From: Collybiopsis luxurians FD-317 M1
Lineage: Eukaryota > Basidiomycota > Agaricomycetes > Agaricales > Omphalotaceae
NCBI GenBank assembly: GCA_000827265.1
Contig: KN834783.1
Span: 11,657-40,216 of the forward strand
Length of the DNA stretch: 28,560 nt
Direction of reading: 5' to 3'
Position 1 is the first letter of the stretch. Each line of letters starts with the position of its first letter. Under the pieces are notes generated by a model that saw only the letters and a list, made by a program, of their open reading frames with translations, was not told where the DNA came from and ran no database searches. Position numbers and translations under genes: made by a program. Shown here piece by piece: positions 19,514 through 28,560 of this stretch.

Positions 19514-21062
19514 TTATATGTGATAATGCAACTCAATGCCAAGTTTGCGCTCTCGAATACGTACAATATCCTGCTCAAATTGTGACCCATACAATATCAC
19601 AGCCTGTAATCTCTCGTTTCCAACGCAGCAGGAAGATACCATAGCCTCCAAATGTGAAGCTGAATGCTGACCACTGGCTGCTGCACGCTGATCGAACTCC
19701 AATATTCTCAGCCTCGGAAGGAGTTTTAGCTGACTTTCGTCCCAGGTCAGCACTTGAATCAAATGATCTATATCATACACTGTCGAAAGTAATTTGAAGT
19801 TTGTTACTGCATCAAAGATTGTTAGCAATCTGACTAACTGTTCAGTGACGAAGCTAGACTGTTGTTCCGATAACGGGCCAATTCCTCTCAAATCCAGTCT
19901 AAGATCCATAAACGCAACACCTGAGCGACTCTGAAAATTGGAAGCATCCATAATCAGATCAAGCAAATTTTGGCCCCGCCATGCTAACGCCAGGCCCTCA
20001 AGGCGTGGGCAAGTCAGACATCGTATAAGGTTCACCCCATTCCCTGTCATCTGACGATAAGTAATGTCCAGTGTTCGCAGCGCCGGCAGAGACAATGAAT
20101 TTTTTTCATCAAATCCCAGAAAAGGCTGATTAGGCAGTAACGGCAGATAGATGGTCAGATGCTCGAGGGCCCTACATTGCCTTAAAGCGTCTGAATAGAC
20201 GGTCCGATCCGACTGGAATTTTGGGCCACGAATAACCAGCCTAGTCAGTTGCTCCGCTGCCAATACAAATGACTCCAGGACTGAGGGTTCGGACGTGTCC
20301 TGACAGAAAGGTTCGCCAATGGTGACACGCTGAAGCTGGGGGGCTTTCAGAAGGGTCGGGGTCTTTTTGGATTGGAAACCGTGTATGAGGCCAATGCATA
20401 TTTCTTCTAACATGAGGAAGGAAGATGGTGGGAGACAGAACAGCGGACAGTACGTATTGGGATCTCCTAAGACTGTCATTGTTTGAAATTGGCAAGAGAA
20501 TGGAGCAATAGACTTGATCAGCTATGTGAGTCTATGAGTTGGGATTTCATCAGAACATATTTGTGGTAAAAGTTCAATCAAAATATTCAACGGTCTTCCT
20601 CGGCTCTGAGTGAGCCAAGCTTTTACCCAGGCGAAGTCGCCTAAAAATGATTTGGGGTTCAGTTCAAATGAGAACTTGACTCAAGTCCAGATTCCAGGTA
20701 TAGCATGTGCGACTTTTCTCCAAGCTATGCACACCTGAGATAATAGTTGCGGAACACATGGCATTGAGTGTTTTGGGTGTGCTGCAACAGATAAGCTTGA
20801 ATATCACAAAGAGAACATCGAGAGGAATTCGCCGGATGGGAGTGAGAAGATTTTTGAATAACAATAGCCGCGTATACATTGCCTCTTGTCGACGCTCGAT
20901 TTCAGTAATCTATGAACATTCCGGTGCCTCGTTCTCGAACCGAGTCGCCTGACACTCAATATCCGCTATTTTGGTTTCTAGGAAAAGTATATCATTTGCT
21001 GTCAGGAACACCGGCTCTTCAATTCTGGCTTGGGAAAGATAGAATCCAGCTCCAAATGACAT
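19514..21062 (-). pseudogene. Decayed agaricomycete F-box gene
   Basis: Read on the minus strand from ATG 21062, the product starts as a typical N-terminal helix (EEPVFLTANDILFLETKIAD) and continues to LLTPIRRIPLDVLFVIFKL, the standard agaricomycete F-box. It carries TAG at 20912-20910. A one-base shift near 20746 moves the conserved SQVCIAWRKVAHAIPGIWT block into another frame. That frame then meets TGA (20683-20681) and TAG (20524-20522) before a long intact 321-codon leucine-rich C-terminal part (20479-19514, LRTLDITYRQMTGNGVNLIR). One frameshift and three stops mark it as dead in full-length form. The C-terminal ORF alone could still be expressed. It is convergent with the F-box/nucleotidyltransferase gene, 52 bp apart, but belongs to a different F-box type. 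Confidence 0.8.
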
Positions 21063-21331
21063 TCCGACCTAGATATCACTCAGAGTCAAATTCCGAGGAG
21101 GAATACTTTTCTTACTCACAGCTGTTTCTCGAAAACTGTTGTATGGGTTTAAGCAATGCAGATAGAGGACGTACTCGAATTTTCTGCTTATCATAGCTTC
21201 AGTTGAGAAAATACTGTATACATCCCATGGAAAGAGAAGATAAAGAATACAGCGTATACGTATATGTTTAATGCAAAGAGAAGATCGGATTGCCAGAATC
21301 AGCTATCTCGATCAGGTTCCCTGTCAACGCT

Positions 21332-22264
21332 TCAATCCGCCTGACTTATGGAACTACCAGCACGCTTGGAGTTACGTCGGTCCTTGGATCCCGACCTCGA
21401 CCTGCTCCTGGAAGTCTGGAGTGAACTTAGGAGAATCCAACGAGGTTCTCCTCGCGTCAATTTCAGGACTCTCTGGGGAATCCTAGGGTGAGTAACATCC
21501 TCGTTTGATAGATCGATGGGCTGCCACCCCGTCAATCCATCTTTTTCCATCCACATCCATAATTGATACTGCCCATCAATACTATTCTGATGCACATAAA
21601 TAGTCCCGAGTGTTTGAGGAGTAGCAATGGCTGAAGGATAATCCAGGTCCCTGTCAAGTTGACTGGAATACCAATAGCAATACCCTTCACTATCATGAGA
21701 ATGAAAGGGAAAGCTCCGCAAGGCTGTGGGACCATGATCTGTCCCCCGACGACGAGTCTCGTGTACGTATTTTGGAGCTTTCTGTCCTTGGGCAGGGATG
21801 CTGAAGCTAACCGGGGTTGATCCCCTATTACTTGACGTTGTTGCGTAGACGCCGCTAGCAAAACCTGTATTCGAATGTATCATGGATTTAATATTGAGGT
21901 AAGTCAGGAATTCTCACTGACATCGGTCCTTTCATTGTGATTTTGTTTCAGAATGCCGGCGCTAGGATAAGGACTGCTTGTCCTCTTACGGCCTCTGATA
22001 CTTTAATAAAGGAATTGAATTGATTAATATTGATAATTTCAATGTAGACTCACAACTCGTCGGGGTTAGGAATGTCCTCGACCTTTTGCACTATGCCGTC
22101 GTCGTCAGTCTCATAGCGAAAAAAGTCAAACGCTTGTTGTTTGAACCAGCGCGGTCGCTGATTGATCTTGTAAGTAGTTATTTAAATGAAAGATATTTGG
22201 AACTTACTGGTTTTACATCTTCGCTTTGATCGGCGACAGCAAATTTGTCGCTCGATGGGTCCAT
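21332..22264 (-). CDS. Hypothetical 261-aa protein with Arg/Ser-rich tail
   Basis: Four exons (minus): 22264-22208, 22166-22054, 22000-21918, 21864-21332; introns 41, 53 and 53 nt; 261 aa. The family is not recognised. The N-terminus is acidic (DFFRYETDDDG), then comes a basic RGRKRTSSPYPS element. The central part is rich in aromatic residues (EGYCYWYSS, QYQLWMWMEKDGLTGW) and may be a small beta domain. The C-terminal ~25 residues are RS-rich (TSRSRSRSGSKDRRNSKR), as in nuclear RNA-binding proteins. All introns restore frame. The Tnp2 transposase starts 202 bp away on the opposite strand, so this gene's promoter lies at the element's edge. Confidence 0.72.
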
Positions 22265-22466
22265 ACTGACACTGGGAACAAGAGGTGATTGAATGCGAAT
22301 TAAGACTTTAACAATCATAGGACCTTAAATAGGCTAAAGACCGTATGTATGACTGTATGGTTTTTTTCACATGCCCCAAAATAAAAATACATATTATCTC
22401 CCGCTGATTATATATATATTATGAGCCTACGTTCCCAAACGTTGCCGGTCATTACAACAGCTCGTC
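22265..22466. promoter_or_regulatory. Divergent promoter region between host gene and transposase
   Basis: This 202-bp space must hold both start regions and the left end of the transposon. It contains an AT run TATATATATATT near 22410-22420, about 50 bp before the transposase ATG, and TGCCCC near 22373. No clear terminal inverted repeat or target duplication was found by eye. Confidence 0.4.
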
Positions 22467-25400
22467 ATGCCTCATAAACCATCCGAGGAATGGAAACAAT
22501 GTAAATGTGACCTCTGTATAGCTCAGAATCCAAGTGGAATCCAGGTCACCAGCTCTACTTTTGATTCTCATCGTCGCCAACAACGACTTCATAGGGCCTT
22601 GATCAATACAGAATTGGTTTCATTTGAAAGGTCTAGTGCAGTATCCAATACTGATACTGTCATGGAGGATACTGCCCGTTTGGATATTGGAATAATTAAC
22701 GAGGAAGAGGAAATTCATTGGGCTATTCCAGATGAAGATGATCTGGAAGACAAAATTATTTCCAGATTTGCCGGGCTAGCGTCCAGCGGTCCCCTCACGT
22801 TTGTGAACACTCCATCCTCGTCACTTCCATTTGACTACCCAGATCCCGAAAACCTGCTACGATTCAACTACGGAAATTTTGCATTAGATGCAATCAAAGT
22901 CTGCAATCGTCGATTCCTGGAATCAGAGCTGCACTTTTGTAGTTTGTTACAGGTGATCATGAAAATACCACCGGAACAGAGGACGGCATTACAAAATTCA
23001 GAAGATGCACTCCTTCTAGCATTATCTAAGCTGCATCATATAAAGAGTAGACATTGGACAGCACCGGCTCATCCTGATGGAGTGGATGGAAATACAGTTA
23101 ACAATTGTATGTTGTTATACTACTCACTTCAATCTTGACTAAGTATTGGGTAGTGCATTACTTTACAAGATGGTCTCGACTACAAGCTGATAGTGGACTC
23201 TCCGCTAATTTGATGGCTGCCTTGATCATCCATATCAAATTTCAGATGCCAATTCATCGAATGTGGGTCATCTTGGCTCTGCTTCGATTCCTCATCAATA
23301 GGCATGGTGATCAATGGACTGCATCTCACATTCCCAAGGACATTCATACTATAGTGGATCATTACTGTCTTGATCCAAAAACCTGCACTTTCATTTGCTG
23401 TTCAAAATGCTTTGCCATACAGCCACTCACAGACAGTATCCTTGCTTCTGTTGAGTCTACTTATACTGCTGGACATCCTCTACCCACTTGCACCTATAAG
23501 TCTGCAGCTGATTCAATTCCTTGTGGAAATTCCTTATGGAAGATTCAGCAGGTTGGGCAGAAAAACTTTGTTGTTCCTGTACAAAAGCAAATTTTCAAGG
23601 ACTTTAGGGACTGGTTGGGGCAGCTCTTGGCAACCCCAGGTATTGAAGATGAACTTTGGGCTCCTTCACCACAGATGGTGACCACTCCAGATATCATGGA
23701 TTCACCTTTGCTCCGTGAATTCAAAGGTCCTGATGGAGATCCTTTCCTACAAGAGCCATCTCTTACCCCCCCTGAGCTAAGGCTGGTAATGAGCCTTGGT
23801 TCTGATGGCTTCAACCCATTTCGCAACACTACCAGAGGTGCTTTCATCACTTGCACTGCCATTTACATGGTGCTGCTATCACTACCTGAACACTTACGGT
23901 ATCAGCCAAAATATCTATACCTTGTAACTGTCTTACCTGGTAAACCTCAAGGAAACATCAATCACAGCCTTGGATGGTTGGTGGACCAGCTTCTTCCTTT
24001 CTGGAATGAAGGTGTTTATTACATGCGTACTGCCCGCCATTTCCTTGGGCGGAAAGTATTTGCAGTTCTCATTCCTGTGGTTTGTGATACAGAAGCTGCA
24101 CATGAAATCTCAGGTTTTGCTTCTCACAGTCACACTTACTTTTGTCGGCGCTGTCTTCTCAAACTTGAAAATATTGATAACCTTAATCCAGAGACATGGC
24201 CGCAGTGCAACCCACAGAGGCATAAGGAGCTGGCATTACAGTGGAAGGATGCCTCTGAAGAGGTCCAAAAGTTCATATATAAAGAGCATGGACTGCATTG
24301 GACTGAGCTGCTCAGGCTTCCTTACCTTGACCCTATCATGTTTACTATATTTGACAAGCTGCACTTCTCTGAACTGGGTCTCAAAGAAAGTCATTTCCGT
24401 GATTTCTTCATGGTTGATGAAACAAGAAATGGTGGTGAAGGGATTGGCTTCAAAGATGACTCTGGACATCGAAGGCTCAGACCCTCAAACTCATCTCTCC
24501 GAGTTGCATGGACAACAATCAGGGAGAATAAACAGAGCCTTTCTCAGGAACTGAAGAAACTTTCTTATGATTTCTTGTGGTATTTATGCTTTGCACTGGG
24601 ACTACGAACAAGTAGTCCCCGGAGAAATACTGATACTTTGGTAGACCGTATTATTCAATGGGTGAGTGATGTTGCTTGAAAAAAATCCATTTTGTTTAAA
24701 ACAGAGATAATAGCGCTCAGTGAATGCAGAGAATCAAGTGCCACTTATCCCTCCTCTAGACTATGCAGATGTGCTCCCAGCTGAATTTGAAGAGTCAGGG
24801 GATGAGACAGATACAGTAGGTCATTATTCCACTGATCCTTTGTAAAATACATTTCTTACAGGGATGCAGTCTGTTGATTCCATTGCATCTTTCCAAACAA
24901 GGACTTCCATGACTTCAGCATTCTCTGGTATAACAAGTTCAACAATTTCTTTTTCAGTTCCATCTGCACCACCTGTCTCCAGGCCATACAGGGGAATAAT
25001 CAACATCACCCGTGGGGACAATTTTAATACTCTAAAATCACAGATACAGAGTTTCAATGGACCTTCACCCACTTATGCAGAAACCAAAGATATTCTCCAG
25101 GCTATCTGTTTAGATCTGGGGATTCATTTCACCAGAGCTGAAAAGAAAGCAGTTACAATTAACCGTATCCGGAATTATGTTGGTGTTTGGTATTTAATTA
25201 TTTATAATGTTCAGTGCTGATATAGTTCTGTAGCACAAAGAACATGGCACCCCTGATCATCTGAATCTTCCAAGTGTAGACTCAGAAGTGAAATACTCAG
25301 CTGACAAACGCAAGTTTGAAACAAAAGAGCTTGCTCACAGCACAATCAAGGGGTTCAGGATCACTACTCTTAGGCGTTTATGCCACAAGTATAGAATTCC

Positions 25401-26850
25401 ACCATTTGATTTGGATGACAGTGCACATTTGACTGTTGATGAAATGGCCCGCCGGTTAAAATTATGGGTATGTATAGTTTCTTTACCATGCCAAAGCTCA
25501 TGATCTATTGTAGCGCCGTGAGTATCGAGATGGTGTTATAGAACCACCAACAAGTCCTCGAGCTGTGATTGGGAAAGATGTTCTGACTGAAGTTAACAAG
25601 GATATGAAAGTCACAGTCCTTCCCAGCTACATCTCACAAGTACGGGAAAAATGGGGAACTAGGGCTGGGGGAACCCTGGGTGGTGATGAATGGAATACCC
25701 TCTCCACCATCCATTTGGTGGTTTCCTTGATTTGGATTTGGGGATATGAATATGATGAGAACTCGCGCCGATTCCAATTGCTGCTCAACTACCTTGATAT
25801 GGTACATGCACTCCATGCTTTTTCATTGTGTGAAACATCCCCATCATTACAAAATTACTATCTTGCGCGCATGCTAAAATACTTGCATGGACTTCTGGTT
25901 TTATATCCTGATGTCTCACTGAAGCCCAATCATCATTATGCAGTGCATGCTGCTGATGACCTGAGACTTTTTGGACCACCTCATGCCCGGAGTACACCTG
26001 TATTTGAACGGATGAATCACACCTTGCAGCAGATTCCTTCCAATAATCATTTGGGCAAGTTATATTCTTTCTTTCCTCTGATAAAGCTGACATTGTTTTT
26101 TTAGGAGAGGTGGAAGCAACAATGCTCAATTCTTTTTACCATCAAGGAAACCTTGACCTAATGCTAGAGCATGATCTACAGGATCTTGATGAGGTTTTGC
26201 ATACCATAGAAGCCATCCAAAAAGAGGACCATCGTGGTATGTTTGCTGGGACTGACCTTTCAGTCTGGTCATCCACCAAGTTCAAGTCATCCTTGATCTT
26301 CATCTCAGAGCAGGACCTGAAGGATATCTTAACTATTCTCTGTTGCCAGTACAATGTTGAGCACTCATATTGGGATCTTAAGGTCTCTCGACAGGCTTCT
26401 GAACTGGCAGGACTTGCACTTGGGCAAGTCATTTACTCACCAAGTGTTCATGAATGCTCTATCATCTTCCGATATAATGGCAGTATCCATGCAGGATCCA
26501 TTCTCCAAATTTTCTCTCATCATCATCGAGTACCAGCTACAAAGTCTCAAAAGGAATTTGTATTCTTCAGGGTTAATCACTTGGCACCAATAAATCACCA
26601 AAATGACCTTTATCGCAAATTGAACTGTGGTTGGCTATGTAATCCTGAGCCTTTACCAAATGCTACCATTATTTCCTCTGTGGATGTACTTTCGCACTTT
26701 GCACGAACTGATTTCACAATTCAAAATCAGTCTGTAATCCATGTACTGCCTCTTGTAAAGGTAAGTTGTCAATACAATTAATCTTTGATACAAATCTGAA
26801 AAGAAATTCAGGTATTTCATGATGATCCATCAGGCAGGCCCACTATATGA
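22467..26850 (+). CDS. Tnp2-type (CACTA/EnSpm) transposase, complete-looking
   Basis: Eight exons: 22467-23106, 23154-24661, 24714-24819, 24862-25184, 25234-25467, 25514-26054, 26105-26760, 26812-26850; 1348 aa with no internal stop. The sixth intron is GC-AG. The N-terminus has a KQCKCDLC zinc-like motif (residues 11-18) and a following His/Arg cluster, as in agaricomycete members. The core has YLVTVLPGKPQG (~466-478), then HFLGRKVFAVLIPVVCDTEA, a paired-cysteine FCRRC, and FTIFDKLHF (~609-617) at the place where relatives have an Asp-x-x-His motif. The C-terminal part carries GKDVLTEVNKDM (~957), an NHHYAVHAADDLR block and FERMNHTLQQIPSNN (~1100), all diagnostic of this family. It would cut and paste the element at its terminal repeats. 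Exact donor choice for exons 3 and 4 is set by frame. Exon 1 is CpG-normal, exons 2-8 CpG-poor. Confidence 0.85.
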
Positions 26851-27178
26851 AGAGATTGAAATTATCGGTGTGAAATATTTGGTTATGCAAACTTGTAGTA
26901 CCTCACTTAACATATGTTGTTTTCTTTGCTGCAACCCACTGAGAAAATTGATTCCAGTGCTTGAATTGTGTTTCTTCTACATTGGAGTGTCAAGCACAAG
27001 GTATTTGAGTGCATCTGTTGTGCATCTGTGCAATTGTGGAGAGGAATGACTGTGGTTTCAATTTCACAATGATATACATTGAGATATATTCCATTGCTTC
27101 TGGCTACTCTGCATTGGGACCACACTGTAACCAAACTGTAGCTTACAAACTAACAAATAGTATAATTAGTATAATGGT
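22467..27178 (+). mobile_element. CACTA-type DNA transposon (boundaries unresolved)
   Basis: The transposase gene defines the element. The left end must lie in the 202 bp before 22467 and the right end beyond 26850. No matching terminal inverted repeat was found by eye, so the stated borders are only the minimum span plus the CpG-poor 3' flank (26851-27178), in which I see no gene. Confidence 0.6.
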
Positions 27179-27694
27179 GTGCAAGTTAGGCACCTCTACT
27201 CTCTGCCTCCACCCCCAGCATCGCCTCCCTCCCATCATCAGCTCCCTCACAGTGTTCATCCCCATTGGGTCATATACAATCTGACAGTGGCCCTAATTTC
27301 TGCACACAATCTTGAGAGCAAGGATGCCAAAGAAAAGAAGAAAGAAGCTCCGCTGGAAAGAGATTGTGCAACTGAATGCGCCACTTTAATATCTGGATAT
27401 GTGAAGCTCAGTCTTAGAAGCCAGAAACCGGCACCTCCTACCTCTGAGGACTTGGACTTGATATCAACAATTGACATAGATTTGAGTACCAAGCTTTCCT
27501 TCACTCCTCAGGCTGCATCAGACCAACCATCTACCCTGCTATTGTATGCCGAAGCTGCTGCTTCATGTTCAACTTCCAGCTCCGGAATACCACAAAAGAC
27601 AATGCCTACTGAAGCAGCTCGTAACACGAGCACCAGTGACAATTTGATTGACATGGATGAAGCACCTCAATGGGCAAAAGGAGCTAAGAAATAG
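27179..27694 (+). CDS. Possible second transposon ORF or exon, unknown
   Basis: An open frame of ~171 codons without an ATG near its start (it opens at GTG), so if real it is an internal or terminal exon. The content is hydrophilic: a Lys/Glu cluster (DAKEKKKEAPLERD), a Ser/Thr/Pro-rich middle and an acidic end (DNLIDMDEAPQWAKGAKK). It resembles the disordered second proteins found near CACTA transposases, but no homology is recognised. Splice junctions could not be set. It may be unrelated filler between two elements. Confidence 0.28.
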   Translation: MQVRHLYSLPPPPASPPSHHQLPHSVHPHWVIYNLTVALISAHNLESKDAKEKKKEAPLERDCATECATLISGYVKLSLRSQKPAPPTSEDLDLISTIDIDLSTKLSFTPQAASDQPSTLLLYAEAAASCSTSSSGIPQKTMPTEAARNTSTSDNLIDMDEAPQWAKGAKK

Positions 27695-27987
27695 TAGAAT
27701 TCATCTTTGTAAAAGTACCTATTTACCTCTCCACTTATTATTTTCCTTGGTGTTGTGTGTACCTGTGTACTCGTTAACCATGGACTGTGTTTTTTTCTAC
27801 TTTCATCATCATCTATATATCTCGACATTCCTTCCACACGCTTCCACATGCACAAGTTGTCATATTAATGTTTATTTCATGTATTTTTCTTTAGATTAAG
27901 GGCACTCTCGGCCTTGGAGATGATGTCGTCAGAGGAAGGTGACCTAGAAAAGAGCTGGTCAAGCTCAATCTCAGTATATTGGATTAT
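27695..27987. other. Non-coding, transposon-rich flank
   Basis: No gene is seen. The segment runs from the uncertain ORF to the presumed LTR and includes ATGATGTCGTCAGAGGAAGG-like sequence near 27920 without a long frame. Confidence 0.35.
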
Positions 27988-28385
27988 TATTAGGTATTCA
28001 CAAGGTACAATTGGATATATCTATATATGGAACACTTTCTCATAGTTGTACTATACTTATATTTATGTTCCCTTGCTATCTCACACTGTTCTATCTTTAG
28101 TAGTAGTGTACTTATATCTCGTCCCACCATCACATCTCAGTTCTCATGATTCCTATCACATATACCCACTCTCATGTACTAGTTCTCATGATACTTAGTT
28201 ACATGTTCTCATCTATCTTTTATCCAGCCAATGGTTGACTACGTATAACATTGTGTACTTGTATATAAAGCCACCTACATACATGAACAATCTAGTGGCG
28301 CTTTTTCCCCTTTTGATCTGTGTGATCAACTTAGTGCTGTGTGCACTTCAGCTAAAATTCATTCTCAAGTCCATAACCTCTAATA
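27988..28385 (+). repeat. Probable 5' LTR of a copia-type retrotransposon
   Basis: It ends directly at a copia-type primer-binding site. The proposed borders TATTA...TAATA are an exact 5-bp inverted repeat, giving a 398-bp LTR, normal for the group, with ggatt before it as possible target duplication. The usual TG...CA ends are absent, perhaps mutated. A TATA element (28262-28269) lies about 120 bp before the 3' edge, as expected for an LTR promoter. The 3' edge is better supported than the 5' edge. Confidence 0.5.
28262..28269 (+). promoter_or_regulatory. TATA box of the LTR
   Basis: TATATAAA followed by GCCACC within the proposed LTR; it probably drives the element's genomic transcript. 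Confidence 0.5.
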
Positions 28386-28400
28386 GGTTATGGGCCCCGC
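28386..28400 (+). other. Primer-binding site, initiator-tRNA anticodon-arm type
   Basis: GGTTATGGGCCC is complementary to the anticodon arm of initiator tRNA-Met (CAT anticodon in GGGCCCATAACC), the half-tRNA primer used by Drosophila copia and relatives. The eight bases AGGTTATG also pair with CATAACCT just upstream across a 5-nt loop (28372-28392). Confidence 0.7.
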
Positions 28401-28452
28401 TTAAAGCCCTAACCATTGAAGGGAGTATAACAGCGGTAACTATAAATTTTTC

Positions 28453-28560
28453 ATGCCACCAAAGCTTAACCTGCCAGCATCACGAAAACCATCCGGAATA
28501 AGAACTCCATCAGGTAGGAGCACACCACAGAGGCAACCATCGCCCCCTCGAGCTACAGAT
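28453..28560 (+). CDS. Start of the retrotransposon internal ORF (3' partial)
   Basis: An ATG 53 bp after the primer-binding site opens a frame that runs to the window end: 36 codons beginning MPPKLNLPASRKPSGIRT. It is basic and rich in Pro, Arg and Ser. In copia elements the gag-pol reading frame starts at about this distance after the primer site, so this is most likely its N-terminus. No domain can be seen in so short a piece. Confidence 0.45.
   Translation, partial: MPPKLNLPASRKPSGIRTPSGRSTPQRQPSPPRATD

Noticed and set aside
20707..21196. Plus-strand ORFs opposite the F-box pseudogene
   Set aside because: The minus strand here carries the recognisable F-box sequence; the plus frames are shadows.
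23970..24554. 194-codon alternative-frame ORF inside the transposase
   Set aside because: It is out of frame with the conserved Tnp2 motifs in the same bases.

Overview
The window is nuclear DNA from a basidiomycete fungus, most likely an agaricomycete. The support comes from intron-dense genes with introns mostly of 41-62 nt, GT-AG borders and CTAAC/CTGAC-like branch sites, and from lineage-typical families: a NACHT/WD40-type NLR tail, F-box proteins, a small T5orf172/GIY-YIG protein, a Tnp2-type (CACTA) transposase and a copia-type retrotransposon start. No rRNA, tRNA, CRISPR array or prokaryotic operon was seen. Gene models were spliced by hand from the sequence; the recommended models keep frame across every junction.

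Layout. (1) 1-2887: C-terminal part of an NLR-like receptor with 14 WD40 repeats, cut by the window edge. (2) 2888-5886: mostly non-coding and repeat-rich. It holds a small GIY-YIG gene (minus, 4232-4745) between a 33-bp tandem array downstream and a 101-bp composite satellite upstream. (3) 5887-15068: ordinary single-copy-like genes. These are a coiled-coil protein, a small membrane/coiled-coil protein, two paralogous 194-aa proteins (8525-9209 plus and 11732-12365 minus) on either side of a seven-exon WD40 protein with a membrane helix, and a 564-aa nuclear-looking protein. (4) 15653-17615: membrane-protein loci, one decayed (minus) and one only partly resolved (plus). (5) 18037-19461: an F-box/nucleotidyltransferase-fold gene interrupted by an in-frame TGA in the readthrough context TGA CTA G. 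(6) 19514-21062: a clearly dead F-box gene. (7) 21332-22264: a four-exon unknown gene. (8) 22467-26850: a complete-looking eight-exon Tnp2 transposase (1348 aa), starting only 202 bp from the divergent gene. (9) 26851-28560: transposon-derived sequence ending in a copia-type LTR, primer-binding site and the first codons of its internal ORF.

Base composition splits the window. The NLR and transposase exons 2-8 are strongly CpG-poor (hand counts of 2-4 per 300 nt), while the genes between them and transposase exon 1 are not (12 per 300 nt). This fits repeat-directed cytosine methylation with deamination at the two ends.

The items most worth a second look are the TGA-CTA-G gene, the GIY-YIG gene between two repeat arrays, the paralogue pair around the membrane WD40 gene, and the CpG step inside the transposase gene.
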